DNA of 64,000 nt from Kordia jejudonensis (lineage in GTDB: Bacteria; Bacteroidota; Bacteroidia; Flavobacteriales; Flavobacteriaceae). The stretch spans positions 1 to 64,000 of the forward strand of contig NZ_LBMG01000032.1 of the NCBI RefSeq assembly GCF_001005315.1, in the 5' to 3' direction. Of this stretch, positions 42,010-51,439 are shown piece after piece (position 1 is the first letter of the stretch; each line of letters begins with the position of its first letter). The position numbers and the translations under genes are program-made. The notes under the pieces are model-generated. The model saw only the letters and a program-made list of their open reading frames with translations. It made no database searches and was not told the origin of the DNA.

Positions 42010-42606
42010 TTAGACATCACTCTCTTTAATAATAGTACGAATCCAATCATTCGGAATCATATCAATAGTTAGATTTACACGTTCTTCTGTACCATTATTA
42101 ATCACTCTGTGCGGATCTGTTAAGCGTAAATACCAACATTCGCCAGGTAGCATTGGTACTTCAGAATCGTTCAAAAAAAATTGCACACCATCTTTGTTTA
42201 CAATAGGAACTGTCAACCGAATTACCGATTTATGCACTTCCAAACCAAGTGTAGGATCTGTATGTTGCTGTACCACAGAATTTGGCGCTAAACGCAACAA
42301 ACGTACTAATGTAACTTTGGTATTTGCTTTAAAGGTATCAATAACACTTTGTAAATAGGGTGAACTTTTTAAGTAATCTGTATCTAACCAATCGCACCAA
42401 GAACCATCTGCGTAATCGTCTGCTGGTGGCGGAAATGGTATAGACGTATCAACCGTATGTGCTGGCGCGCGTAATGGAATTACATTGTAATATTCGAAAT
42501 TTTGAAGTTTTAACGCTTCAAACTCAGCGAGCATTTTTTCAACATCAAATGTAAATGGTAATTTAATTCGATCTTTCGTTTTTGGAGTTGGAGAAGCGTG
42601 TGCCAT
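42010..42606 (-). CDS. Aspartyl/asparaginyl beta-hydroxylase-like dioxygenase
   Basis: A 198-residue 2-oxoglutarate/iron(II) dioxygenase of the aspartyl/asparaginyl beta-hydroxylase type (cupin fold). Iron ligands: H118 and D120 in VVQQHTDPTLG, and H168 in TDPHRVINNGTEERVNLTID, where the following arginine pair can bind 2-oxoglutarate. It lacks a signal peptide. It is followed by the RebB gene on the same strand (60-nt gap), so it may hydroxylate that protein or another peptide; this is only a suggestion from position. Confidence 0.85.
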   Translation of the reverse strand: MAHASPTPKTKDRIKLPFTFDVEKMLAEFEALKLQNFEYYNVIPLRAPAHTVDTSIPFPPPADDYADGSWCDWLDTDYLKSSPYLQSVIDTFKANTKVTLVRLLRLAPNSVVQQHTDPTLGLEVHKSVIRLTVPIVNKDGVQFFLNDSEVPMLPGECWYLRLTDPHRVINNGTEERVNLTIDMIPNDWIRTIIKESDV

Positions 42607-42733
42607 GGTGTATGATTTTTATGGTATGATTTCTAAAAAATCTAAAATACTAAAAAAGTATATAAGTGTTCACATTAAAATGAAAACCAATCTGAAAATA
42701 GCGAAATTCACGTAAGGTAAATCGTATAAAAAA

Positions 42734-42760
42734 AAGCTGTAACAATGAACGTTACAGCTT
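42734..42760 (-). terminator. Intrinsic terminator downstream of the TonB receptor gene
   Basis: A perfect 10-bp stem (AAGCTGTAAC and its complement) with an AATGAAC loop, preceded on the plus strand by A8, so it works on the minus strand. The MITE-like copy lies between it and the gene. Confidence 0.8.
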
Positions 42761-42778
42761 GTATATGTTTGAAGATGG

Positions 42779-42916
42779 TATAAAAAGGCATCATTTCGAA
42801 CCAAGTGTTGAACTTGATTCAGTATCAATTCAGAATCTCATCACACTGATTTTCAATGATTATGAGAAATCGAATCAAGTTCGGCTTGATGAAAATTTAG
42901 CCTTTCAGACAGTCTT
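42779..42916 (+). mobile_element. MITE-like repeat, copy 2 (truncated)
   Basis: Matches the complement of the element at 24421-24581 over about 138 bp: GGCATCATTTCGAACC at the left, GAACTTGATTC at 42810-42820, GAATCAAGTTC at 42872-42882, and CCTTTCAGACAGTCTT at the right. The outer left inverted repeat present in copy 1 is missing here. It lies between the terminator and the stop codon of the TonB receptor gene. No ORF. Confidence 0.8.
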
Positions 42917-42948
42917 AATTTATATTTAAGACATAGTAAAAAGAGTTG

Positions 42949-45375
42949 TTATGGTCTCGCACTAAAACCTCCGTCATCGCCATCGTCGTCGCCTCTTCCA
43001 TTACCAGTATTTTTCTTTTTCTGGTTAAAACGATACGTAAATGCTAAGTTAAACGTACGAACGCGCCACTGAAATTCTCCTTCACTCGTAAATGTATCTG
43101 TAAACGATTCCGAACGTCTTACACGCGAATTGAATACATCACTTACGTTGAAGGCAATGGAAGCTTTGTCTTTAAATAAATCTTTACTAAATGCTAAATT
43201 TGCTGAGAAAAGTCCTTTTCTAATATTTTGTGCATCTTCATTAGGACCGCGATAAAATAAACGTGTTTGCCAATCAATATTTCCAGGCAATGTTACTTTG
43301 TTATTGATACGTACAAACCAACTTAGGTTGTCTGCATCAAAATTAACACCGTTGAATTCTCCACGATTGAACGACTGAAACAAGTTAAAGTTTCCGTTTA
43401 CACGCCACTTACGTGATGGATTGTATGTTAATGTAAATTCAAATCCATAACGATCATTTCTAGCTAAGTTAATTGGTGTTCTACGAATAATTGGTACTTC
43501 TTCGCCATTCAAAATAACAGTTTGTCCTGTGTCTTCATTGATAAAATTAAATACATCTGTAGAACGTTGAAAGTAGATAGATGTATTCAACGTAAGTTTT
43601 CCAAAACGATTTAAATAACCTAAGTCAATAGCATTTGAAAAACTTGGGTCAATGTCAGGATTTCCTTGAAAAATATTGGTAATACTTGATCGTGAAGGAA
43701 ACGGATTGATAAAGCGCGAACGTGGTCTACGGATTCTTCTGTTGTATCCTAAAGTAATACTTTGATCTTCCGAAATTTCATAACCCAAATTGATGGTAGG
43801 GAAGAAGCTTAGGTAGTTTTTTCGATCTGTGTCACCACTTGTTAATTGGTTGACAGCAATACGAGAATCTTCCATACGTAATCCTAATAAATAAGAGAAT
43901 TTGTCACTTACTTTGTTTCCGTATTGTGTGTAAAATGCATTTACATATTCACGATAATTTAAAACATTACTCAAATCGGTATCTGCTACAAACTCATCGT
44001 TTTCTAGAAATGCTACTAAATAATCAGTCGTTAAATCGAGAAAATTTCCTCGGTACCCAAACTCAAATTGTGCCGTTTCACTTAATGGAACGACATAATC
44101 GGTTTGTAATAAAATACGATTTTGATCTTCAATTGTAGTTACTTGTTCCGCTAAATCTCCATTGACCAAAATAAACGAGTTTTCTCCTTCTGTTGTGGTT
44201 TCATACTGAAAATCAGCTGTTAATTTATGCCCGCTTTTGTCAAAATTCTTATCAAAATTTACGGCATATTGTAACGTTTTATCACTTTCGGTCTCAGGAT
44301 CAAAACGCGAACTGACATTTGTAACATTAAAATCGGAATCAAACTGTGTTAATATATTTGTAGTTTCTTGCTCGTTATCACTATCTCTAAATACCAAAGA
44401 CGCAGTTATGGATGTTTTGTCGTTAATATACCATTCGACACCAAAATTTGAGTTGAATCCTTTACGAATACGCTCAAAATCACGATCTTCATTTAAAAAG
44501 GTATTTGGTTCGTCGCCATTAAAATATTCGGTAAATGTGTTTGAATTCCCTGGAATGGTACGATAATTATAGCCAGAAGTCGTAAAAAAGTTAAAATCGC
44601 CCGTACGATAATTTATATTTCCTGAAACTCCATAACCTTCTGGGTGCGAAACATTTGTAGTAATAGCGCCATTGATACCTTGTAGTTTGCTACGGCGTAA
44701 AATAATGTTTAAAATTCCGGCACTTCCTTCGGCATCATAACGTGCAGATGGCGATGTGATAATTTCTACTTTTTCAATTGCTTCCGCTGGTAACTGTCGC
44801 AATGCATCTGTAGAATTCAATCCGACCAAGCCCGAAGGTTTGCCATTGATCAAAATACGTACATCTTCATTTCCTCGAAGCGATACATTTCCTTCTACAT
44901 CAACAGAAACGGAAGGTACGTTGTCTAGAACATCACTAACTGTTCCTCCACGAACCGTTATATCTTTCCCAACATTGTATATTTTTTTGTCTAGTTTGAG
45001 TTGCACTGTTGTTTTTTCGGCAATCACTTCAACCGCTGCCAAACTTTCTAAATCTTCCAAAAGGAAAAAACTTCCTAAATTGGTATCCGTTAAGAGTGGC
45101 TTATTTTTAATTTCTTGGGTTTTAAACGAAATAAATTCAACTTGAATGTCATACGTATCCGCGTCAACAACAATGCTAAATTCTCCTTTTGGATTCGTTA
45201 TTCCGCCCGTTACGGGTCTTTTTTTAGCAACATCTTGAAAAATAATCGTTGCATATTCAAGTGGCTGATTCGTGGTTTTATCAAACACTTTTCCTGTAAT
45301 AGTGACTTTCTTTTTTTGTGCAAATACAGTAGAAATGGTTCCTAGAAAGCATAGGAAAAATAATAGTTTTTTCAT
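42949..45375 (-). CDS. TonB-dependent receptor/outer membrane beta-barrel protein
   Basis: An 808-residue outer-membrane protein. A signal peptide (MKKLLFFLCFLGTISTVFAQ) is followed by a carboxypeptidase-regulatory-like domain (about 25-110, ITGKVFDKTTNQPLEYATII), a TonB plug (about 125-225, GGTVSDVLDNVPSVSVDVEGNVSLRG) and a beta-barrel ending in FNLAFTYRF. The C-terminus after the last strand is a glycine- and aspartate-rich tail (GDDDGDDGG), probably surface-exposed or periplasmic. No SusD partner is adjacent, so substrate import by a SusCD pair is unlikely; the exact ligand is unknown. It is monocistronic. Confidence 0.93.
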   Translation of the reverse strand: MKKLLFFLCFLGTISTVFAQKKKVTITGKVFDKTTNQPLEYATIIFQDVAKKRPVTGGITNPKGEFSIVVDADTYDIQVEFISFKTQEIKNKPLLTDTNLGSFFLLEDLESLAAVEVIAEKTTVQLKLDKKIYNVGKDITVRGGTVSDVLDNVPSVSVDVEGNVSLRGNEDVRILINGKPSGLVGLNSTDALRQLPAEAIEKVEIITSPSARYDAEGSAGILNIILRRSKLQGINGAITTNVSHPEGYGVSGNINYRTGDFNFFTTSGYNYRTIPGNSNTFTEYFNGDEPNTFLNEDRDFERIRKGFNSNFGVEWYINDKTSITASLVFRDSDNEQETTNILTQFDSDFNVTNVSSRFDPETESDKTLQYAVNFDKNFDKSGHKLTADFQYETTTEGENSFILVNGDLAEQVTTIEDQNRILLQTDYVVPLSETAQFEFGYRGNFLDLTTDYLVAFLENDEFVADTDLSNVLNYREYVNAFYTQYGNKVSDKFSYLLGLRMEDSRIAVNQLTSGDTDRKNYLSFFPTINLGYEISEDQSITLGYNRRIRRPRSRFINPFPSRSSITNIFQGNPDIDPSFSNAIDLGYLNRFGKLTLNTSIYFQRSTDVFNFINEDTGQTVILNGEEVPIIRRTPINLARNDRYGFEFTLTYNPSRKWRVNGNFNLFQSFNRGEFNGVNFDADNLSWFVRINNKVTLPGNIDWQTRLFYRGPNEDAQNIRKGLFSANLAFSKDLFKDKASIAFNVSDVFNSRVRRSESFTDTFTSEGEFQWRVRTFNLAFTYRFNQKKKNTGNGRGDDDGDDGGFSARP

Positions 45376-45471
45376 TTTGTGAGTAGTTTCTTTTTTATAC
45401 AGTTTTTTAGTTTGATGTAGGACTGCAAAGAAAATACATGGTTTAACGGCTTTTGGTTAAAGTTCTGTTAA

Positions 45472-45503
45472 AAGAAAAACCCAGCAAATTTTCGCTGGGT
45501 TTC
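45472..45503 (-). terminator. Intrinsic terminator after the ArsC-like gene
   Basis: AAACCCAGC pairs with GCTGGGTTT (45494-45502) around an AAATTTTC loop; the T run is on the minus strand. It overlaps the last bases before the ArsC-like stop at 45507. Confidence 0.85.
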
Positions 45504-45506
45504 GTA

Positions 45507-45848
45507 TTATAGAATTGTTTTAATATTTTCTGGTGGACGGCCAATAACTGCTTTGTTATTATTAACAACAATTGGGCGTTCCATTAGTTTAGGATTTGAA
45601 AGCATAAGTTTCATAATGTGTTCTTTAGAAATGCGTTTGTCTTTATAGTTTTCTTTCCAGAACGTTTCATTTTTTCGAACTAAATCAATAGGTTCAATGC
45701 CCAAGAGTTCAATAATTCGTGTCAATTCCGCTAACGAAAGTCTATTCTCTAAATATTTGACAATGATGAATTCCTTGCCTGATTCTTTTAAGATTTCGAG
45801 TCCTTCTCTAGATTTTCGACATCTTGGATTGTGGTATATTTTAATCAT
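45507..45848 (-). CDS. ArsC/Spx-type reductase family protein
   Basis: A 113-residue thioredoxin-fold protein of the ArsC/Spx/YffB family. The single active cysteine is in IYHNPRCRKSREGLE (about residue 9), without the second cysteine of a CXXC site. It has KLMLSNPKLMERPIVV, the family's C-terminal signature with the arginine of the arsenate site. Annotated as arsenate reductase in many genomes; the true substrate is uncertain. The start is the ATG at 45848, since the family begins MIKIYHNPRC; it overlaps the zinc-ribbon gene upstream by 8 bp. Confidence 0.9.
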   Translation of the reverse strand: MIKIYHNPRCRKSREGLEILKESGKEFIIVKYLENRLSLAELTRIIELLGIEPIDLVRKNETFWKENYKDKRISKEHIMKLMLSNPKLMERPIVVNNNKAVIGRPPENIKTIL

Positions 45849-46470
45849 TTTGTTTGTAGATTTCAACTAATTCTTCAATTTGGTGTAAAGAATCAATTTC
45901 TGATTGTGTAAAATAGTACGTATCGTCATAAGAATAAAAGTCAGAAATCGTAGCTTTTTCTTTTTTATATTTAGATTCGCTAGGCTTTCTTCCTTCATAA
46001 GTATAACTGCTATAATTTAAGTAAATGGTATCGTTTGATTTTTTATTTACTTCTGCAAACGTATATTCTTTCGAAGAAACTTTAAATACAACAACATCTT
46101 TAGCTTCTAAATTTTTCACGTTTGCAGCGAGTTCTTCATCATGTTTGCCTGAAGCGTAAAATGCGTATACAACGAGCAATGCAATGATAGCTAAACCTGA
46201 AAATAAATAGATAGGTGTCTTAAAATGGTGTTTCTCCATATCTATTTTATCTTTCAGTTGCTGTGGCATTTCTTTCTTTTCAAGTACTTGATCACAATGT
46301 AGGCAAACTGACAAAAACTTTTTTGACATTGGGAAAATAGGAATCCAAAATACTTGTGCATAATTAGAAGTTACATTTACACACATTTCAGTAGACTCGC
46401 AATTTGGGCACTTTGCACCTTGAATTTTCCGAGTTCCTATGTCTTTGGAACCAGTTCCGTATACAATCAT
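45841..46470 (-). CDS. Zinc-ribbon membrane protein of unknown function
   Basis: A 209-residue protein. The N-terminal part has two CXXC-type pairs (CPNCESTEMC at about 20-29 and SVCLHCDQV at about 54-62), a zinc-ribbon fold. A single membrane helix (YLFSGLAIIALLVVYAFYAS, about 88-107) follows. The C-terminal domain (about 108-209) is polar and rich in Y, S and E. The arrangement is an N-terminal cytoplasmic zinc ribbon with a C-terminal extracytoplasmic domain. The gene overlaps the ArsC-like gene by 8 bp, so translation is coupled. I do not recognise the family. Confidence 0.82.
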   Translation of the reverse strand: MIVYGTGSKDIGTRKIQGAKCPNCESTEMCVNVTSNYAQVFWIPIFPMSKKFLSVCLHCDQVLEKKEMPQQLKDKIDMEKHHFKTPIYLFSGLAIIALLVVYAFYASGKHDEELAANVKNLEAKDVVVFKVSSKEYTFAEVNKKSNDTIYLNYSSYTYEGRKPSESKYKKEKATISDFYSYDDTYYFTQSEIDSLHQIEELVEIYKQND

Positions 46471-46534
46471 TCTTTAAGTTATTAGGGTTATGTTTGCTAC
46501 AATGATAGGCAAATTTTGAAAGATAGAAATGATA

Positions 46535-47642
46535 TTATAACGTATCTTCTTCCTTTTTTTGTCCAACAGACATTAAATACGCTTTCAAAAATTCATCAAT
46601 TTGACCGTTCATCACTGCATCTACGTTTCCTGTTTCATGCGAAGTACGAACATCTTTGACCAATTTGTACGGATGCATTACATAGTTTCGAATTTGCGAT
46701 CCCCATTCAATTTTCATCTTTCCAGCTTCAATATCATCACGCGCTTCCAGTTGTTTTTTTAGCTCAATTTCATACAACTGTGATTTCAGCATTTGTAATG
46801 CACGTGCACGGTTGTCGTGTTGCGAACGTGTTTCAGAACATGAAATTTGAATTCCAGAAGGTTTGTGTGTCAATTGAACTTTGGTTTCAACCTTGTTTAC
46901 ATTTTGTCCACCAGCGCCACTTGAGCGTGCCGTTGTAATTTCTAAATCAGCAGGATTAATATCAATTTCAATAGTATCATCAACCAAAGGATATACATAT
47001 ACAGAAGCAAACGAAGTATGACGTTTTGCATTGCTGTCAAATGGAGAAATACGGACCAAACGGTGCACACCATTTTCTCCTTTGAGCCAACCAAAAGCAT
47101 AATCGCCTTCAATTTCCAACGTTACCGTTTTTATACCAGCAACATCGCCTTCTTGATAGTTGAGTTCTTTTATTTTGTATCCTTGCTTTTCGGCAAACAT
47201 CAAATACATACGCATCAGCATACTTGCCCAATCGCAACTTTCGGTTCCACCAGCACCTGCAGTAATTTGCAACACGGCACTCATGCTATCGCCTTCATCG
47301 GACAGCATGTTGCGGAATTCTAAATCTTCAATTTTAATTTTTGCGGTTTCAAAATGTGATTCTACTTCTTCGATAGTTGTATCGCCTTCTTTGTAGAATT
47401 CATACAATACTTCCAAATCGCCAAGCAAATCGGCAATTGTATTGTAATCTGAAACCCATTTTTTTTCTCCACGAAGTTTTTTCATGAGGATTTCGGCTTC
47501 TTTTGGATTGTCCCAAAAATCTGGCGCATAGGTTTTTTCTTCCTCGTTTGAAATTTCTATAAGTTTGGCATCAATGTCAAAGATACCTCCTTAACGCACC
47601 AAGGCGATTGATAAGATCTTTAATTTGATCTGATGTTATCAT
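46535..47642 (-). CDS. prfB: Peptide chain release factor 2 with programmed +1 frameshift
   Basis: Releases polypeptides at UGA and UAA. Start ATG at 47642 opens a 21-codon frame ending in CTT-TGA-C; the ribosome must shift +1 at the TGA (47579-47577) and continues to 46535, giving 368 residues. An internal Shine-Dalgarno AGGAGG lies at 47591-47586, just upstream of the shift site, as in E. coli. The SPF tripeptide that reads the stop codon ([12 protein letters not shown]) and the catalytic GGQ ([14 protein letters not shown]) are both present. Annotation from 47485 alone would lose the first 52 residues. A Bacteroidota ribosome that rarely uses SD sequences still uses one here. Confidence 0.96.
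47577..47591 (-). promoter_or_regulatory. prfB programmed frameshift site
   Basis: On the minus strand: AGGAGG-TAT-CTT-TGA-C. The in-frame UGA senses RF2 shortage and the SD-like AGGAGG helps the +1 slip on CUU. Autoregulation of RF2 is well known. Confidence 0.95.
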
Positions 47643-47663
47643 GTTTTATCTTTTTAATTCATA

Positions 47664-47671
47664 CAAAAATA
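47664..47671 (-). promoter_or_regulatory. -7 box (TATTTTTG) of prfB
   Basis: TATTTTTG on the minus strand fits TAnnTTTG and lies 21 nt upstream of the ATG at 47642. No -33 TTTG is seen. Confidence 0.5.
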
Positions 47672-47781
47672 AGATGTTTTATGTATATTCATAGCGTAAA
47701 ACAGAAAAACCAGAAGAATCAAAAATATCGCTCCTTTTTACATGATTTTTTAAGGTTAAAAATGACTAAAATATTACTCCG

Positions 47782-50205
47782 ATGAAAAAATCTATGGTAC
47801 TGGTTTTCATTTTCTTATATGCGACATGTAGTTTTTCGCAAGAGAAAAAGAAACAATATCCACGTGAATACTACAAAGGCTTTTTTAATTTTTCGTATGA
47901 AGAGAAACGCGATAAGATTTTTTTAGATGTAAAGCGTCTTAATGAAGATTTTTTATACGTTTATTCACTTGCAAGTGGCGTTGGCTCTAATGATATTGGC
48001 CTAGATAGAGGTCAAATTGGCGATGGCGTTGTAGTACAATTTCAAAAAATAGGGAACAAACTCATGTTGGTGCAACCCAATTTACGATACAGAGCAAATA
48101 CAACGAATGATTTGGAACGGAAAAGTGTAGAACAAGCTTTTGCTACATCTATTTTATTCGGTTTTCCGATTGTTTCTGAAAAAGAAGGTGTCTTTACCAT
48201 CGATGTAACCGCTTTTTTAATGCAAGATGCACACGGAGTCATTCAAAGATTAGCAAACGGTAAACAAGGTGTGTACAAATTAGATGCTTCTAAAAGTGCA
48301 ATTTCACTGCCTAGAACAAAAGCATTTCCAAAAAATGTAGAGTTTGAAGCAGTATTGACTTTCAAAGGAAAACCTACAGGAAATTATATTAAAAGTGTTA
48401 CGCCAAACGCTGGTTTGGTTACGGTTATTCAGCATCATTCTTTTGTAGAATTACCAGATAATAATTACAAACCAAGAGTTTTTGATCCGCGAAGTGGCGC
48501 TATTAATATTTCGTATTACGATTATGCAACGCCTATTCAAGAACCTATGCAAAAACGTTTTATTACCAGACATCGTTTGGAAAAGAAAAATCCAGCTGCG
48601 GCAAGTAGTGAAGCGAAAGAACCAATAGTATATTATCTTGATCCTGGAACACCAGAACCTGTGCGTTCGGCATTATTAGATGGCGCACGTTGGTGGAATG
48701 AAGCCTATGAAAGTATTGGCTATACAAATGCTTTTCAAGTAAAAATGTTGCCAAAAGATGCTGATCCGATGGATTTGCGATACAATGTAATTCAATGGGT
48801 ACATCGTTCTACGCGCGGTTGGAGTTATGGCGCAAGTGTGGTAGATCCGCGAACGGGAGAAATCATTAAAGGACATGTAAGTTTAGGAAGTTTGCGCATT
48901 CGACAAGATTTTCTCATTGCGCAAGCATTATTGAATAAGCCTTTTGCAACCAATGATGACAATTATCAACCAATGTTACAAATGGCATTGGCTCGTATTC
49001 GTCAATTATCAGCGCATGAAGTTGGTCACACGATCGGTTTTGCACACAATTTTGCAGCAAGTACTAATAATAGGAGTTCTGTAATGGATTATCCGCATCC
49101 AACAGTGAAAATCACAAACGGAAAAGTAGATTTGTCAAATGCGTACGCAACCGGAATTGGTTCATGGGATAAAGTTACAGTGGCATATTCTTATGCTGAG
49201 TTCAATTCAGCGCAAGCGGAAAAAGAAGGATTAAAAAAGATATTAGACGACGCATACAACGCAGGACACCGTTTTATTTCAGATTCGGATGCACGACCAG
49301 CTGGTGGCGCGCATGCAAAAGCACACTTGTGGGATAACGGAAAAAGTGCTTCGGAAGAATTGAAAAATGTGCTTGAAGTACGTGAATTGGCAATGCGGAA
49401 TTTCTCTAAAGATAACATTCGTAGTAATGAACCGTATACTGTGTTAGAAGATGTTTTTGTGCCGTTATATTTCTTCCATCGATATCAAACGGAAGCCACT
49501 TCCAAACTCATTGGCGGATTAAATTATAATTATGCTACAAAAGGTGATGGACAGTTGATTACTGAAGTTGTGTCTCCAAAAATACAGCGTAAAGCTTTGG
49601 ATGCAATGTTACAAACCTTAGATGCGAAAACACTGGAAATTCCTAAAAATATACTCGATTTGTTTCCGCCTAGAGCGTATTCTTATCGTCGATCAAGAGA
49701 ATCATTTAAAGGAAATACAGGTGTCGCTTTTGATGCGGTAAGTCCTGCTGCAACGGCTAGTGATATGACATTATCGTTTTTGTTTCATCCAGAACGTGTA
49801 GCGCGATTGATTCAACAAAAAAGTTTAGATACAGAACAATTAGGATTTATGGAAATGATCAATGAAGTATTGAAAAACACAGTATATAAAACCTATAAAG
49901 ATGCGCATGAATATGAAATTGGACACGCCATCAATATAAATGTATTAAAGCGTTTGATGAATTTGGCGCAACATGCCAAAGCGTCTCCAGCTGTGAAAGC
50001 GCAAAGTAACTATATGTTGCGTGAAATTTTAAAAACAATCCAATCAAAAAGATATACTGATGCTGAAAAGCCATACCAATTATTTTATGTAGACATGATA
50101 GAACAGTTTAAAAAATATCCAGAGAAATTTAAAATTAAAGCGTCTCCAAAAATTCCTGATGGTTCGCCAATTGGAAGTGATGCGTGTCATTATATGAATT
50201 ACTGA
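47782..50205 (+). CDS. Zinc-dependent metalloprotease (DUF5117/DUF4953 type)
   Basis: A secreted metallopeptidase of 807 residues, with a signal peptide (MKKSMVLVFIFLYATCSFSQ). The zinc site is HEVGHTIGFAHNF at about residues 412-424 (HEXXHXXGXXH, gluzincin/metzincin-like), preceded by the family's N-terminal DUF5117-like domain (about 60-260) and followed by a DUF4953-like C-terminal region. The YDYATPIQEPMQKRFITRHRLEKK block and the conserved 'SVMDYPHP' after the zinc motif (Met-turn-like) fit the family. Large secreted peptidases of this group are common in marine flavobacteria, where they degrade proteins outside the cell. Single gene. Confidence 0.93.
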   Translation: MKKSMVLVFIFLYATCSFSQEKKKQYPREYYKGFFNFSYEEKRDKIFLDVKRLNEDFLYVYSLASGVGSNDIGLDRGQIGDGVVVQFQKIGNKLMLVQPNLRYRANTTNDLERKSVEQAFATSILFGFPIVSEKEGVFTIDVTAFLMQDAHGVIQRLANGKQGVYKLDASKSAISLPRTKAFPKNVEFEAVLTFKGKPTGNYIKSVTPNAGLVTVIQHHSFVELPDNNYKPRVFDPRSGAINISYYDYATPIQEPMQKRFITRHRLEKKNPAAASSEAKEPIVYYLDPGTPEPVRSALLDGARWWNEAYESIGYTNAFQVKMLPKDADPMDLRYNVIQWVHRSTRGWSYGASVVDPRTGEIIKGHVSLGSLRIRQDFLIAQALLNKPFATNDDNYQPMLQMALARIRQLSAHEVGHTIGFAHNFAASTNNRSSVMDYPHPTVKITNGKVDLSNAYATGIGSWDKVTVAYSYAEFNSAQAEKEGLKKILDDAYNAGHRFISDSDARPAGGAHAKAHLWDNGKSASEELKNVLEVRELAMRNFSKDNIRSNEPYTVLEDVFVPLYFFHRYQTEATSKLIGGLNYNYATKGDGQLITEVVSPKIQRKALDAMLQTLDAKTLEIPKNILDLFPPRAYSYRRSRESFKGNTGVAFDAVSPAATASDMTLSFLFHPERVARLIQQKSLDTEQLGFMEMINEVLKNTVYKTYKDAHEYEIGHAININVLKRLMNLAQHAKASPAVKAQSNYMLREILKTIQSKRYTDAEKPYQLFYVDMIEQFKKYPEKFKIKASPKIPDGSPIGSDACHYMNY

Positions 50206-50264
50206 AAAGTGAAAAGAAATTATAAATCTTAAATGTGAAATTTTAAATAAAAAAGTATTTCTTT

Positions 50265-50306
50265 CGAATAACGAATAACGAATAACGAATAACGAATAAC
50301 GAATAA
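50265..50306. repeat. 7-bp microsatellite (CGAATAA x6)
   Basis: Six perfect CGAATAA units lie in the 200-bp gap upstream of the threonine aldolase gene. The flanks are AT-rich 'caaagaacaaagacccaag' low-complexity sequence of the same type as at 30600. Slippage could change the copy number. Confidence 0.85.
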
Positions 50307-50408
50307 CAACTCAACAACTTTACATAGAACAAAGAACAAAGAACAAAGACCCAAGATCCAAGACCCAATTTCAATACTAAAACCTCAATACTCAATACTA
50401 TACAAAGA

Positions 50409-51431
50409 ATGCGAATTAATTTAATTAGCGATACGGTTACCAAACCGACTCCACAAATGCTCAAAGCGATGTTTGATGCGAAAGTTGGAGATGACGTTTT
50501 CAAGAAAGATGCATCGATCAATCATTTAGAGCAAAAAGTTGCGGAACTATTTGGCAAAGAAGCGGCGTTATTTTTCCCGAGTGGCACAATGGCAAATCAA
50601 ACAGCCATTAAAATACATACAAATCCTGGCGATCAGGTTATTTGCGATAAAGATGCACACATTTACAACTATGAAGGTGGCGGTGTGAGTTTTAATAGCG
50701 GCGCATCGTGCAAATTAATTGATGGACATCGTGGAATGTTTACGGCAGCACAAGCCAAAGCTGCTATAAATCCACCAGATTTTTATCACAGTCCACTGAC
50801 TTCTTTAATTGCGTTGGAAAATACGGCAAATCGTGGTGGTGGCTCCTGTTGGGATTTTAGTGAAATTGAAAAAATACACGCTGTTGCACGCGAACATAAG
50901 TTAGGTTTCCATTTAGATGGTGCACGTTTGTGGAATGCGTTGATAGAAAAAGGCGAAACTCCAGAACAATATGGGAAACTATTTGATACCATTTCTGTAT
51001 GTTTATCTAAAGGATTGGGTTGTCCTGTAGGTTCTATATTGGTTGCAGATGAAGAAACGATTCACAAGGCATTGCGAATTCGAAAAATATTAGGTGGCGG
51101 AATGCGTCAGGCAGGTTATTTAGCTGCTGCTGGAACCTACGCACTCGACAATCATGTAGAACGTTTGGCGGAAGATCACGCGAAAGCGAAAGAAATAGGG
51201 AAGACGTTGGAAAGTTTGGCAATCATCAAAAAAGTAGAACCGATTGATACCAATATCATTATTTTCTATTTGCAAGATGATATTGATGAACAAGCCTTTT
51301 TAGACAAGCTAGAAAAGTTAGGAATTGATTTAATTGGAATGGGAAGTGGAAAGCTTCGTATTGTTACACACTTAGACTACACCGCTGAAATGCATCAGAA
51401 GTTTTTGAAAACTATTCAAAGCATTATATAA
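50409..51431 (+). CDS. Low-specificity L-threonine aldolase
   Basis: PLP-dependent aldolase of fold type I, 340 residues, that splits threonine or allo-threonine to glycine and acetaldehyde. Key blocks: SDTVTKPTPQML at the N-terminus, FPSGTMANQTAI, HLDGARLWNAL, and the PLP lysine in SVCLSKGLGCPVGSIL (about 198). Cytoplasmic. The gene stands alone between a repeat-rich gap and its terminator. The exact stereochemistry is not visible. Confidence 0.93.
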   Translation: MRINLISDTVTKPTPQMLKAMFDAKVGDDVFKKDASINHLEQKVAELFGKEAALFFPSGTMANQTAIKIHTNPGDQVICDKDAHIYNYEGGGVSFNSGASCKLIDGHRGMFTAAQAKAAINPPDFYHSPLTSLIALENTANRGGGSCWDFSEIEKIHAVAREHKLGFHLDGARLWNALIEKGETPEQYGKLFDTISVCLSKGLGCPVGSILVADEETIHKALRIRKILGGGMRQAGYLAAAGTYALDNHVERLAEDHAKAKEIGKTLESLAIIKKVEPIDTNIIIFYLQDDIDEQAFLDKLEKLGIDLIGMGSGKLRIVTHLDYTAEMHQKFLKTIQSII

Positions 51432-51439
51432 GAAAGCAA

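Noticed and set aside
47485-47642. Separate small ORF upstream of prfB
   Set aside because: It is the first, in-frame part of prfB before the programmed frameshift, not a gene.
50265-50306. CRISPR array
   Set aside because: The repeats are 7 bp and touch one another; there are no spacers and no cas genes.
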